DNA of 64,000 bases. It comes from Bimastos eiseni (lineage: Eukaryota > Annelida > Clitellata > Crassiclitellata > Lumbricidae). The stretch lies in assembly GCA_959347315.1 (NCBI GenBank), contig OY365814.1, positions 33,897,495-33,961,494 on the forward strand, given 5' to 3'. Below are positions 20,017 through 31,589 of the stretch, in pieces. The notes beneath the pieces are model-generated. The model was not told where the DNA came from. It worked only from the letters and a program-made list of their open reading frames with translations, and searched no databases. The position numbers and the translations under genes were made by a program. The stretch's first letter is position 1, and each line of letters starts with the position of its first letter.

Positions 20017-22238
20017 TTAAAGCCGAGTGCATTTTGCTTTGTGAATCATCATGTTACTATAGAGAGCAAATCTCTTGTCGCATCCGCCACAAGCAAAGGG
20101 TTTCTCGCCTGTATGACTTCTCATGTGTCCATCAAGATTTTGCTTCTTTGGAAATGTTTTTCTACAGATATTACACTCAAATGGTTTCTCACCAGAGTGC
20201 ATTCTCATGTGTGTAGGCATATACGAATTGTAAAGGGATTTACCACAAACAGAGCACATTTCCTTCACATGCGTCTTCTTTCCTTTGTGAATGTTCATGT
20301 GACTTTTTAAAAGTATCTTCAGGCGAAATTGTTTGTCACACACCGAACATTTGAACGGCTTCTCTCCCGTATGAATCATCATGTGCTTCTTCATATAAGA
20401 GGCTGCACTTAACTTCCTATTGCAGATGTTACAGATAACTCCTTTGGTTGGGTCATATTTGCTGTGAGTTTCCATGTGCTTTGACAAATCACTGCTGGCC
20501 TTATAAGACTTGTTGCATTTATCACAAGGAAAATGTTTCTTGTCTGAATGTTTATATTTATGATGGCGAAGACTACCAGAGAGACGAAATCGCATGCCAC
20601 ACTGATCACAGGTAAAAGGTTTTTCCTGCGTATGCATCATCGCGTGTCTCGCCATAACACTCTTCAGCGCAAAACGCTTGCCACAAAACTCACAAAAGTA
20701 ACATTTCTCGTCATGTTGCTCTTTGATATGGGCATAGACAGATTTCCTCTTCTTATAAACTTTACCACAATGCCCACAAGCAAAAGGATTTTCTTTATCT
20801 TTTGTGCGCAATAGTCCTCGGTTGCCAAGTAAAGTAGAACCTGAGTAACGTTTCTCGTTATGTTGCAGCTTGATATGAGAATAGACAGATTTCCTCTGCA
20901 TATAAACTTTACCACAATGCCCACAAGCAAAAGGATTTTCTTTATCTTTTGTGCACAATAGTCCTCGGTTGGTAGATACAGCAGAATGAGGCAGAAGTTT
21001 TGAAGTCACCATGGATTCATTGTGATGAAAAGATGTAGATGTACCATGGTCATTATTGGCTTGACAAGTAAATGAAGCCGGGACTCCATTAGCCGCCTGC
21101 AAATGATTGGATGCAAGCAGCGTTTGTGTCATGGTAGAAAATTGAGATTGCTTACAAGATGAAGTTTGGTCTTCCTTTAAGATACCAGATGCCACTGGAA
21201 TTCTCTTGACATCGACGGATTTTGACAAGTAACCGTTAGCTTCAGTTTGATAGGACTTTCTTTTCGTAGCATTCTGTGGATTTTTAACGATGGGCACTTT
21301 GCCCTCAGATACAATTTGATTGCATAAGATATCAGATGACGTTTGAATTTTGGTCTTCGAGCAGTTCTTTGGTAAGCCAGAATTAGTTGTTGCTGATCCA
21401 TGTGACTTCCGTGTGTGGTTAAGTACTTTCGGAGCAATCAATCGAAAACGATGCATGCTAGCTTGCACGCTAAGTGATATTTGATTCACAAGAGCAGGAG
21501 AATTATTTAAAGGCAAGAAAATCTCCTGAATTGTCTTCTCTTGGTTTTTATTACCATTATTTACATTTGCTTGACTTGGAAACTGGTAACGAACATCAGA
21601 CGATGGAGCCAAGTTATTGACACCTGTCTTAATAACCACTTTCTGAGTTTCGTCCTCGTGACTGTGCTCTTTATTTTTATCTTTATCGTATGCGTCAACA
21701 GACGACCAGGTGAGTAAACTCACGGGAAGGCTATTCGTATAATGACTTTGATTGCTCACAATCTGCGATCTACTCTCAGATACAATTTGACTGTATGATT
21801 TATCAGATGACCTTTTGAGGTCTCTCTTCAGATAGTTCAGTTGGGAGCCAGAAGTAGCTGTTACAGATCTACTAGACACCTTTGTGAGGCTAAAAACATC
21901 CTGGAATTGACTATTTTTCAACTGAAAGGGAAGGTCGCAAATTCTGGCAGAATCTGAATTCAATAATAGTTGATCCACAGGAGTGGTACACTTATTGAAG
22001 GACAAGACAAGATCTTGAGGTGTTTTCTCTTGCATTCTATTATTGTTACTGGATTTCAATCGACTTGGAAACTGGAAATGAACATCAGCCGACACAGCTA
22101 ATTTTTTTGCATCTGTCGTTGTAACCAATTCTTCAGTTAGTTCCTCATGTATCTCCATATCTTGACAATCAGTTTCTCCGTAAATTTCTGTATTCGAAGA
22201 AGAAGCAATGGAACTGCATTCGTCATCAGAAATTGCAA
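20017..22238 (-). CDS. ZNF-B last exon: two spacer modules and 10 fingers
   Basis: The acceptor is ttccttttgcag, phase 1. It opens VAISDDECSSIASSSNTEIYGE, which matches the ZNF-C last exon. Two modules of about 150 residues follow, each with SxDVxxQFPSQ, a P-V-Q segment, (F/H)RL or FQL, then NQIVSE. The fingers begin FACGHCGKVYMQRKSVYSH. After YSG the frame jumps to STLLGNRGLLRTKDKENP and a second FACGHCGKVY finger, a deletion junction. The stop is TAG at 20017-20019. Confidence 0.9.
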
Positions 22239-25200
22239 CTGCAAAAGGAATCATGCATAAATGATTAGCACATTATACGTTAAATTCCTCTGTAGTGAAA
22301 CTCTTCAGAAATGCATATTAAGGAAAAGGCATATAGTAATAAAACAGTTTTCTCAACACAAGCACTTCAATCAACACGGTCAAGGCTAGACGTCGCATTG
22401 AAATCGAGGCCATCCAAATTGGCGTTGAGGTCAAACCACTTAAAGCCTAATGTCATCGATTAACACAATTAAGAAGATGTTGCAAATGTTAATATCAATC
22501 AATCAAACAATGAAACTTAATATAGCGCCCCTCAGAACGCTCTCGGTCCAACCTCGGCCAAATAAGACAAATTTCAGAGTGGAATAAACCATAGGGTTGA
22601 GTACTCAGGCAAGAGCCAAAGATCCAATGGAAGGCTACTCCAAGCAGTTGGGCCCACATAATCTCCTTATGATTTTCCAGGTTTTTCCAATTAGGCAAGC
22701 AAGGTGTATCATTGAGTCTGAATTGGCACTACAAAAATGCCAAAAAAATCACAAAAGTTCCTCATAGGAACTTTCTGCTGGAGGTTTCACATCACCTCGA
22801 TCAATGATGATGGATGAAATGTCCATATTTTCATCATTTGCTTTATGTTGACTGTCAGAAATTTGATTTAAGTGCTCAGACATTGTGGTTACAATCGTTT
22901 TATGCACATTATCGTTCAAATGATTTCGTCCATTAACAGGAAAGTCCATGTGCGCTGCACATTCTGGAACACGATTTTCGTGATCTTTCTGTTTGGTTTC
23001 TTGCAAAGAAGAAATGGCCCATGGAATATCCGAGTGTCTTTGTTGCTCTGCATCTGCACTTGTTTCTGTAAGTAGTCCCGAAAAACAATATCAACTTTGA
23101 AAAGTAAGGGTAGCAAACATGTTCATATGTCTGTACAGAAACCCTCTAACTCCTCATAGTCAAAAGTTAAAGATAGTACACATATCCACATCTCAGCCTG
23201 TACATCATAAATATTTCACTTCTCAGAGGCCCAACACACTTGATGATTTGCCTGTACAGAATGGCTACTCTAACTCCCCAAAGATATAAAGGCACAGGAA
23301 CAAAACTAGTTCATTTGTCTTTCTCGAAACCCAATTACTCTTCACATACGTAAAGTTAAAGGTAACACTTATTCATGTGCCTGTATTCCATCCAGTCCTC
23401 AATGATTACTGTCACCCAGTATTCGATGTTTCAGTGAATCTTGAGCTTAGGGTGAACTGTTACTTCCACAGGTTCACTAGGCCACTTGATAATGACGAAC
23501 TTTCTCAGTTGCAGGCTTTTCCATCTGGAATGATCTCCACTCGAGTTGTGTTCATTACTCTTGATCAAACGATCTGCATTTTAAATGCAACTAAAGCCTT
23601 GTATATTTAGGCATGGCAGGGCCACTCAGAAGGAAGCTGGGGTTCTTCGGACATGTCATGCGATCAGATGGATTAATAGAATGAATGAAAAGCCTGTCTA
23701 GAAACTCTCCTACTCCTCACAGACATAGATATAGAACCAGCATGCTTTCTTTTATGCCTCATTAGAATCTTCTCACACATAAGTCACATTTACCAACACA
23801 GCAGAATCTCATCGCAAATTGGTAACACTTTCTATTATGTCTAAACAGATACCAATACCGAATAAAGTTTAAGGTAACAAATAGAAACTCTTTAGAAGCA
23901 CACTTTCTAAGAAAACTGTAATACTATATAAAGCATTCAAGGCAGCACACCCTTGCAACAACCATTGAGCAGACATCTCAAACTATAACAATTTAATGAA
24001 GGGGCCTATAATATACCGGGACCTTAATTTAATTACGTCAATTTTAATTTTGGCTATAAGTGCAAAGTGTAAGCATGAAAAATTCAAGCAAAGCAAAAGA
24101 AATTCTGGAAAGCATCTTGAATCAATAATTCAACTATGCATTGATTTCAATATCAAAATATTTCAATCTGCCTTTATATTGCGGCTCAGTCTGAGGAAAT
24201 CAGCCCCTCAATCAGATGCAGCAAAGAAACATAATAACAAATATAACAAATATCAATAGAAGAAAAACTTTAAACTTGGCATCACATACCTTTCAGATCA
24301 TTTGCCTTTGGAGTGACGTTCAATTTATTTACATAGTCTTGAAACAACTCATCAAAGATGTCATCAGTTGGTGCCATAACATCCTCTTCAGTTTTCTCAT
24401 CTTTTGGATTTCCATCAACCGTCGTTTGCAGACTTGATAACTCAACAGGATAAACAACATTGGTGTGAATCTCTGTGTTGGGCAAGCTCCTCATTTCACA
24501 ATCCGTTGTGGACTCATTCTTAATTTCTTCATGTATTGCTGAAGAATAAGTTGTTCCATTGTTGGTAACTGTGTCAACTTGCTCTCTTCTATTCTCCTCA
24601 GTGTCAAAACAACTTCTGTCTATGTCCTTAGCAGTGGCTGTGGCAACCACGTGAAGATTCAATTGTAGGTCTTGAATGCCATTCTCATGATTCAGGGTTT
24701 GATTCAGATCTGTAGTTGGCGCATCTTCAGACACCTTCTTCTGACGCTGATCAGAACCATGATCGATGTTCACTGGAAACTCGAATTCCCATTTACACTC
24801 GACATCTGGCTGAGGAAATGATGAATCTTAAACAAGAAAAATTACTGCCAATAGCTAAAAGGATACAAGATTTTTACAATAACAATATTTAGTAGCAATG
24901 TGACGGCTATGAAGAATTATAATAATAACAATATCCTTACAAATCTTAATTTTAAAATTTAAGAGCAATCTATTATTTCTGTAAATGAGTTTATTGGCTT
25001 TTTGAAGAAATAAATTTGTCTTGTCATAATAATATAGTAGAATTAGTAGTATAATAATAAAATAATAAAGACAACAAGAAATTATAACATCGAAAAGCAC
25101 ACAATTGAGAGAGTGGGAATCCTTCAGTGTTTCATGGTTGTTGGCCTCAGTGGAAATCCATTAAATAAAAGAATAAAAATAAATAATTATTACAAATGAA

Positions 25201-28200
25201 AAATCAGACTCTTGTTTCTAAATTGCATCAACAGTGTATCGCTACCTTGAATCTTTTGCAATATCGGATCATAATTCTGATGCGCTTTATCTCTGAAAGA
25301 GTTCAAACAAAACAAAATCCACGTAACAGTTCCCAATAAATACATTGTATATATCAGTTCCATGACATTCATTCACAAGACACAAAATCAATGACGCTTA
25401 ATCGCAATGACAGCTAATCACACGACACTTAATCATGATTAATAATAAACCGAAGCAAACAGGGAGTGGAATTTTATTATTTTAATGAATGATAACTGTA
25501 ACAACTGTGTTTTTGAATATACACAATGATAAGAGCTTAGACATTGCAATAAAAAATGGCAGTCTATTGACAAGATGGACCCTAACAGCCAAGTATAGAT
25601 TGAATTCACGTGCCATAATGCCTTGAAGGCAGTAGAATCCTGTACAGAAAGATCATGAAAAAAACATTATGCTAAATATACAGATGATGGTGATATCTAA
25701 ACAATAAATACCGAGTCTCATGGCAGCTATTGTCTTTTGCTATCTAAAACACGCAAAACAGAATAGGTGTTTTAACATTATTAACAACAACATTGGAAAT
25801 TCAGCTAGTACTTAACTCTTCTTCAGAAGTATTGCTCATCTCAAGAAATATATTTTTAGACAATCTTATAATATCTGGCACTGACCTCTGGAACTCGTTT
25901 ACAGCACCCTCTTTATCAACCACAGCCTTTTATGAAGCTACACATATGAACCGATTTATTATCATTAAATGTTATTATTATTTTACATTTATTGATCTTC
26001 TGCGGTTTCCCTAGAGCAGATGTCACGATGTAACACAATACAATGGTAGTTAGAAGAATGTTAAATTCTGCTGTTCTGACTCCATGAAACGACCAAGGGA
26101 GAGTTGCTTGTGCAGGGATGCCTCCTTAGTCAATGAACAGCGGAAGTAAACGATAATTCCGAAAATATTAATCCCCCCGTGTCTAGGATAGAAAGGGTAA
26201 ATCATGTAGTTAAAAATCTAAGTGCAGGCAAGTTTGCTGTCAAACACTTCAGGACCACTACCTTACAAGCACACAATATGTTTCACTAGGAAAATAATGT
26301 CATGTTTAGGTTGTTTTGAGAAATTTGTGAGAGAAAAATAGAAAGTAATTGTAACACAAATATAAATGCTGGTGCTATATCAAATCAAGTCCACAAGAAC
26401 AAGATTAACTGGCCAATTGGGTGTTACGTGAGAATTTGTCGAGTATATGCAATCATTGTGTCTGACTAGCTTCTTGTATTGCTTACATAAACTAATACAT
26501 CAGAACACATCATTATCGTTTGGTTCAAATTTCAAAACAGACAGCTTATTTCTCACGAGCGCTGCGTCAAATTAAAGGGGTTGTCAAGAGATGGTCAGTA
26601 GAAATTCCAAGTCCAGATACCAGAGAGACTAAAGAGAAGAGGCAAAGTAGCTGTGTCTTCTTTGAAGATTAAAGCGTTTGGAAAGCAGAGAACTGAGTGA
26701 ATAAGGGTACGAATTCTTGAAGAATTTGGAGTGGAAGGCCAGTGGAGTGAAAAGTACAGAAGCCTGAGCTCAGGTGATGGACTGCAGCATTCATAGAGAA
26801 ATAGGAATTTGTGAAGCATGTCACAGAATTACATATTTAAGTAATCCCTGATTTTAGTGTCTCTGATCACTTGCACATCATAACGAGATCGAGCAGAAAA
26901 TCACGGGACGAAATCGTCAAAAACACAGCACGTCCTTGAAAGCTTAAAAGTCCAGTGGTAAATTCATGACATCAAGAACACGTAATTAAATGTGAGAAAT
27001 GCATATTCTAACTAGCACATATTTCAAACGATATATGTGGCACCACAGGTAATTCAGTTAATTTAACTTACTTATATTACAGAAGTGCTTCTATCATTGA
27101 ACAGCATCCTTATCAAAAGCATTGATAAGTAGTCATCAGTGAAACTTTGACACTGCAGTGTGTTGACCAGTGCATATTGTGACCAGTGTATATTGACCAA
27201 CACTAGGCCTATCTCCCGCATCAACCTAGTTACCAGGGAGAGGCTGATATCGAATGGCAAGCTGGAACAGTTCTGGAAAAGGCTTACAATGTGATAACCA
27301 AAATGTCAAGTGGCTTCACATCAGCAACAAGCACCTTTACCGCCATCTTGCTAGAGGTAAGTTTAACGGTAACAACATGTCTATTAGTACAACCAGCTAA
27401 CTTTATACCTGTCAAACTGATTGCATTGAAAGCAGGCCCTAAAATGTGCTTCAGCTGCTGGACAGTAACACTGCATAAATGGGCAGAGAATAAATTAACC
27501 CCATGACATATTGCACAGTGCACACCCCATGATTCATTGCAACTTGACAAATAAACAGGTTGTGCCCACACATAAATAATCAACTTATATAACATGTCTA
27601 GAAAAGTCATTGCATTTAGTTCTGTACCACTGAAATTAACTTATAGCAACTGATTAGTGATTTTTGGGTTATTATGTGACGCTGTATTAACCACGTGCGA
27701 CATTTGATGAAAAACAGGCATATGCTGAAAATAAACGTCAAAAATTAAATTTGAATGATCGTTTATGTTGTAAAATACCATCCTATGTTGTAAAATTATT
27801 TTCATTTTTTCCGAGGTTGTCATCTATATACAAATGATGGTCACGTTACAAAATAGGAAAACTTTTATATACAACTGTAGCCTAAATGGAAAGTGGATTG
27901 ATGAGAAGAATTATGTGTAATTGGAAGCTGGATTGATGAAAATATCATGCTTAAGTAGAAGCCGGTTTGATTTGAGAATGCCTACACGACGAATGTAAAC
28001 AAGTCGTGTACTCAAAAACTCGATTGATGAAAAGAAATATACCTAAATGGAAGCTGGATTTCATTTATTTTTGGTGTTTCTTACTTTGGCATCCTAAACT
28101 ATGGGATATAGCAAATAAAAATAATTTAACAACCTAAACTACGTTTTTATCCTATGTTGTCACAAAGCCATCATAGACAAGAGCCCCCCCTTGCAATATT

Positions 28201-28481
28201 GTCAATTTTAACGCATTAGAAACTTCAGATAGAAACTTCAGGTATCACCAGGTAAAAGTTGGTGACAATGGGAAGCCACCCCATGCAGATCAATACAAAG
28301 GCTCGTCTGTATTTGTAATTTTGGACGTTGTCTATAATGGTGACCTGAGCGGAGACGCTAAAACGATAGATAACCAAGATTTTTTAAATGTATTCATTAA
28401 AAACTAATTAATACTGACACAGTCCAAATAAGCCATTTGCGGAAACGTCAAAAAGTTCCGTATAAACTTAGACGCTGACAT
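20017..28481 (-). CDS. C2H2 zinc-finger protein ZNF-B, complete gene
   Basis: Six exons (28434-28481, 25712-25743, 25246-25292, 24290-24826, 22796-23065, 20017-22238) join in frame to 3156 nt, 1051 aa. The two middle exons are phase 1-1 and encode acidic, Asn/Thr-rich sequence. The last exon has two copies of a module starting S-DV-(F/Y)QFPS, then ten C2H2 fingers and a final C2HC finger ending HKAKC. A deletion joins the start of one finger to a later spacer, so one finger cluster seen in ZNF-A is missing. The first exon lacks a GT donor, so the 5' end of this model is less certain than in ZNF-A. A nuclear DNA-binding factor is expected. Confidence 0.8.
22796..23065 (-). CDS. ZNF-B acidic exon 5
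   Basis: The acceptor is gactacttacag and the donor G|gtgatg; phase 1-1, 270 nt. It encodes TSADAEQQRHSDIPW, PECAAHMDFPVNGRN and NMDISSIIIDR. A DFPVN motif resembles FPVNIDH of the neighbouring exon, so it may be a diverged duplicate of it. The open frame runs on to a stop at 22749, which could serve an alternative form. Confidence 0.65.
23610..23684 (+). pseudogene. Non-LTR reverse transcriptase fragment (GHVMR motif)
   Basis: The + frame reads MAGPLRRKLGFFGHVMRSDG, matching the conserved yFGHvmR motif near the C-terminus of many RTE/I-type reverse transcriptases. Very short; inside a ZNF-B intron. Confidence 0.5.
24290..24826 (-). CDS. ZNF-B acidic exon 4 (537 nt)
   Basis: The acceptor is cttgtttaag and the donor G|gtatgt; phase 1-1. 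It encodes DVECKWEFEFPVNIDHGSDQ, HENGIQDLQLNLHVVATATA, DTEENRREQ and EEDVMAPTDDIFDELFQDY. The ZNF-C copy at 60110-60646 has exactly the same length. The acidic DDIFDELFQDY end could be an activation-type or protein-binding segment (inference). Confidence 0.8.
25246..25292 (-). CDS. ZNF-B microexon 3 (47 nt)
   Basis: The acceptor is ctctttcag and the donor G|gtagcg; phase 2 to 1. It encodes DKAHQNYDPILQKIQG at its junctions. Conserved with ZNF-A and ZNF-C in length and phase. Confidence 0.7.
25712..25743 (-). CDS. ZNF-B microexon 2 (32 nt)
   Basis: The acceptor is gcgtgttttag and the donor CG|gtattt; phase 0 to 2. It encodes IAKDNSCHET plus two bases of Arg. The NSC.xTR core is shared with ZNF-C. 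Confidence 0.65.
25744..28433 (-). other. ZNF-B intron 1
   Basis: Long intron, mostly unannotated. It holds a segment sharing ACGAGCGCTGCGTCAAAT with 18415 (26555), AAGCTGGATTGATGAAAA minisatellite units (27885-28060) and a GACGCTAAAACGATAGAT word (28354) that is also found near ZNF-A and ZNF-C first exons. Confidence 0.6.
27885..28060. repeat. AAGCTGGATTGATGAAAA minisatellite, second site
   Basis: Four or five imperfect units of the same 30-36 bp repeat as at 16535-17090, in the same relative place (intron 1 of a ZNF gene). Consistent with duplication of the whole locus. Confidence 0.65.
28434..28481 (-). CDS. ZNF-B first coding exon, donor altered
   Basis: ATG at 28481-28479 and the peptide MSASKFIRNFLTFPQM match the ZNF-A first exon codon by codon. 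The expected donor reads ATG|gcttat instead of gttagg. Either a weak GC donor is used, another first exon is used, or the 5' end of this gene is damaged. Confidence 0.55.
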
Positions 28482-28700
28482 CTTACTGCAACTAGAATAA
28501 AGCAATCAAGGCTAAACTAAGAGCAAGTAAATCAACAACGCTATTTGCATTTAACCCAGATGAAACAAAAATAACTATCCAAATTCGCGGTGACATATTT
28601 TTATGCCGCCATACTGCCAATCACTTCTTGTTTTACAGTTTTCTAGGTCAGTTTAGCATTAGCCAATCATTTTGCTTGAACTTCCGCACTAGCGTGTAAA
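28482..28700 (-). promoter_or_regulatory. Putative ZNF-B promoter with two CCAAT boxes
   Basis: CCAATCA at 28617 and 28663, with TAGGTCAGTT at 28644 between them, copies the arrangement upstream of ZNF-A. A following GTGTAAAGTGATTGACA region also resembles its counterpart. Confidence 0.5.
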
Positions 28701-30249
28701 GTGATTGACACGCTAAATAATACATTGCTTTATCTAAATTTAGCGGCTGCTGCTTTAGATAATTTTAGAAAATGCTGTTGAAAAAAGTAGGTAAGAATAT
28801 TTATTATTCGAGTAACAGGAATTAAATGTTCAATAGCTGACAAGAGGTGTGAATAATAGCATCAATTTTAATTTATTTTGAACAAAGCCGTTTAACATTC
28901 GCATAATAAGAGTTCTCTTGGCAAAGGCTTCAACTCTAGACAAGGTGAGATCATGAGACTTGGACCGTATGCTGAGTAACCTTACAGGGAAGGAGATGGT
29001 CGTGTAGGGTGTCAAAGGAAGGATGGTCAACAGGAAGGAAGCCAGAACTGGCTAATTTTTTGTAGGAGACCACTCTCTCAGACCATTAAGGCGATTGCAC
29101 TCCCACATATTTTATAATGGTCCTTGACATATTGGCAGGCAGATGAAGAGTAGCCTATACGTAGGCAAGTCGTGAACTAGGCCTACGCATCATCGTAGTT
29201 TTGTATAACCATGCTTAAGAAGAAGCGGGATTGGTGAAAATAACCATTTTAGAAGATGATTGAAGAACTGAATTCAAGAACTGAATTCATGAAGAACAGA
29301 ATCGTGTGTAAGACGAAACTGGACTGTTCCAAAAAATCATACCAAAGTAGAAGATTTCATAATGCTCGCGATTTTGATATTTTTTGGGACCGCAACTCGG
29401 AGGAGTGCCGAGAAAGCTATCACTTCGGTCGACATGCAATAAACTTAACAATAGTGGAAGTAAGAACACAATATTATTGTCATCGACGCATTTATTTAGC
29501 ATTTACGTCCGTAATTAATACAAATTTAGCTTCTGTCGATCAGAAAAACTATCCTACACAGGATGCTAGGCCAAATAGAAACAATGTCTACCCCTTATAC
29601 ATAACATACTGGTTTGTGTCTGTATAGGATACAGTTACATGATAGCGTTAGTTATAAATGCATATTATATATGTAAATGTATAATATTATAACATAATAG
29701 TAATAACAATAGTAATAATTATTATTATGAAATATTACCATGAAAAATTATCATTAATATAATCAAATTATTAATAATAATTATAGTTATAGTTATAATT
29801 ATAGTTATAATTATAGGCTAATATAAATATCTGGTACGTGGAGATCTTCTTTTACTAGACAAGAAACTGTTACAAAATAGGAAAATTTCCAATGAAAAAT
29901 GTTACAAAAGCAATCATTACTATCTGAGATGAAAGTAATACAAACTGGAATAATAAATGGCAACACTATTGACCAGGAGCTTGGCACGATACTTTGTGCA
30001 CAACTTTGTTTGAAATTCCTTTCAGCAGAATCTGACAAACTATCTTTACAACAGAGCGGTCTTCTAACTCTTCTGTTCAAGCAAAGTATGTACTAATAAA
30101 GATTACTAACTTACTCACTCACTTAGCAGACAATATTTGCTCCGTGTAGACCTACACGTGGGCTAACTTAATGGAGACTCATACGGACAAGGATAGAAGA
30201 GTCAATCAATTGATTATTTTGATCGATGAAAGGAAAATAAGCACAAAAC

Positions 30250-30360
30250 TGAGAGAGTGGTTAGCATTCAGTGATTCATGGTTCTTGGCCTCAATGGAAG
30301 TCGATGAAATACAGCAGATTAAACCGACAAAGATATTATCGAAGAAGAATACAAAATAAT
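30250..30360. repeat. Orphan copy of the ZNF-locus flank
   Basis: GAGAGTGGTTAGCATTCAGT, then TTCATGGTTCTTGGCCTCAATGG-like sequence, matches segments at 15690, 25110, 61070 and 62420. The other four lie close upstream of a phase 1 ZNF exon. No ZNF exon is seen next to this one, so it may be the remains of a lost unit. Confidence 0.5.
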
Positions 30361-30458
30361 AGACATTACCAAAGCAAAGTCTTACAGAGAAGGAAAGACT
30401 ATGGGAAACTAGGCTGCAGACCTTCAACTACGGATTGAGGAATTTGGTGGAGACGTCA

Positions 30459-30508
30459 TTAGGGGCTTGTAGATGACTTGAGGAGCTTGGAGATGTCGTG
30501 GGTCGAGG
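30459..30508 (-). CDS. Possible Ena/VASP terminal exon
   Basis: The acceptor is tatagtctttcag with phase 1, matching the donor at 31429, and the frame ends ASTHDISKLLKSSTSP at a TAA. Vertebrate proteins end in a similarly short exon after the coiled coil, but the residues here do not match the usual AF(V/I)QEL ending. Without it, reading through the donor gives a short EGTVS ending. Confidence 0.25.
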
Positions 30509-31039
30509 CTGAAAGACTATATGTATGTAGAGACCAGTGAGGAAGATGCGTTTTAGCCTGATGTACCAGCAGGTTGCATGGGAACGACCAAGCAATAAGC
30601 GAGTACAGATAATAGCATTCTGTACATGATTCTGTGTGGAACAGAGTCTTTCAAATATTTTCGAACAAGACAAATTGTGCCATCCCTAACTTTTCTGTCA
30701 AACTTAACACGATAGTTTTCTGTGTAAAACAATCGAGTACTTGGCGTCATCAATCAAGTATCAATTCAGAAGCATTCGGTTATTGCATCAATATCGACTA
30801 TAATTATTTACATCAGACAAAGCCGGCTGCGACTTTCAAGTCCAGCAAAGCTTCATCGATGCTGTCAGATTTTATAGACCGTAGGAAAATAAGGCTTCAG
30901 TTCTTTAGAAGTCTGGAATGTTCTACACCCACTGTCGTTTCTGCCAAAGGGATTGGCCGGCTTGTGTGTCGGTGTGTGAGTGCCTGCGGTTTGCTCGCTA
31001 CCGCCGGTTAAGCTCAGTCTTGATTGCTGCAAATCAACC

Positions 31040-31330
31040 GCAAAATCATCAGCGTCAAAAAAGTTAAGGAAGAATTCGAAGAAGTCAAAGAAGAAATCAT
31101 ATAAGAAATCAAGGAAGATTTTTTTAAAAGAAGGAGTCAAAGAAGAAGTAAAGGAAAACATGAAATAAGTGAAAGAAGAATTCACACAAATCACAGTAGA
31201 AGTCAAACAAGAAGTCAGGGACCAAATTTTAAAAAAGAAGTCAAATAAGAAGTCAAGCAAGAAGTCAGAGACAGAATTAAAGAAGTCAAATAAGAAGTCG
31301 AACAAGAAGTCAGTGGAGAAGTCAGCTGGG
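31040..31330. repeat. Purine-rich AAGAAGTCAAA array
   Basis: Imperfect tandem units of about 12-15 bp (AAGTCAAAGAAGAA and variants) give Lys/Ser-rich frames on + and Phe/Leu/Asp-rich frames on -. Composition alone explains the open frames. Confidence 0.65.
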
Positions 31331-31428
31331 AAGGATAATCTGAAGGAGAAAGACACATACAAGATGGAGGACAAACATGAGATCTAGCCTAAAAAAATCA
31401 ACCAGACTAAACCGTCAAGAGACAGTAC

Positions 31429-31589
31429 CTTCAATGATTTCGTCCTTGATCTTGTGCATTTCTCGGAAGACCTCCGTCAGAATTTCCTGCTTGAGAGTTT
31501 CGAGGTCCCCATTATTTCCGGTCGATTGAGGCGAATCAAAAGATGGCGCTGGAGGTGGTAGACCAGGCTGCTGTCGAAGCACACCACCA
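31429..31589 (-). CDS. ENAH: Ena/VASP exon: tetramerisation coiled coil
   Basis: The acceptor is gtttgtctgcag and the donor G|gtactg. It encodes GGVLRQQPGLPPPAPS, then the DLETLKQEILTEVFREMHK coil. Phase 2 to 1. Confidence 0.88.

Larger units (their letters stand above)
28701..31428. other. Intergenic / 3' flank of the Ena/VASP gene
   Basis: Contains AT-rich runs (29640-29815), a stray copy of the ZNF intron segment with TTCATGGTTCTTGGCCTC (about 30250-30350), and a purine-rich AAGAAGTCAAA array (31040-31330). A possible last Ena/VASP exon lies at 30459-30508. Confidence 0.5.

Noticed and set aside
30980..31387. Lys/Ser-rich + frames resembling a coiled coil
   Set aside because: Explained by the imperfect AAGAAGTCAAA purine array; no start, splice or homology support.
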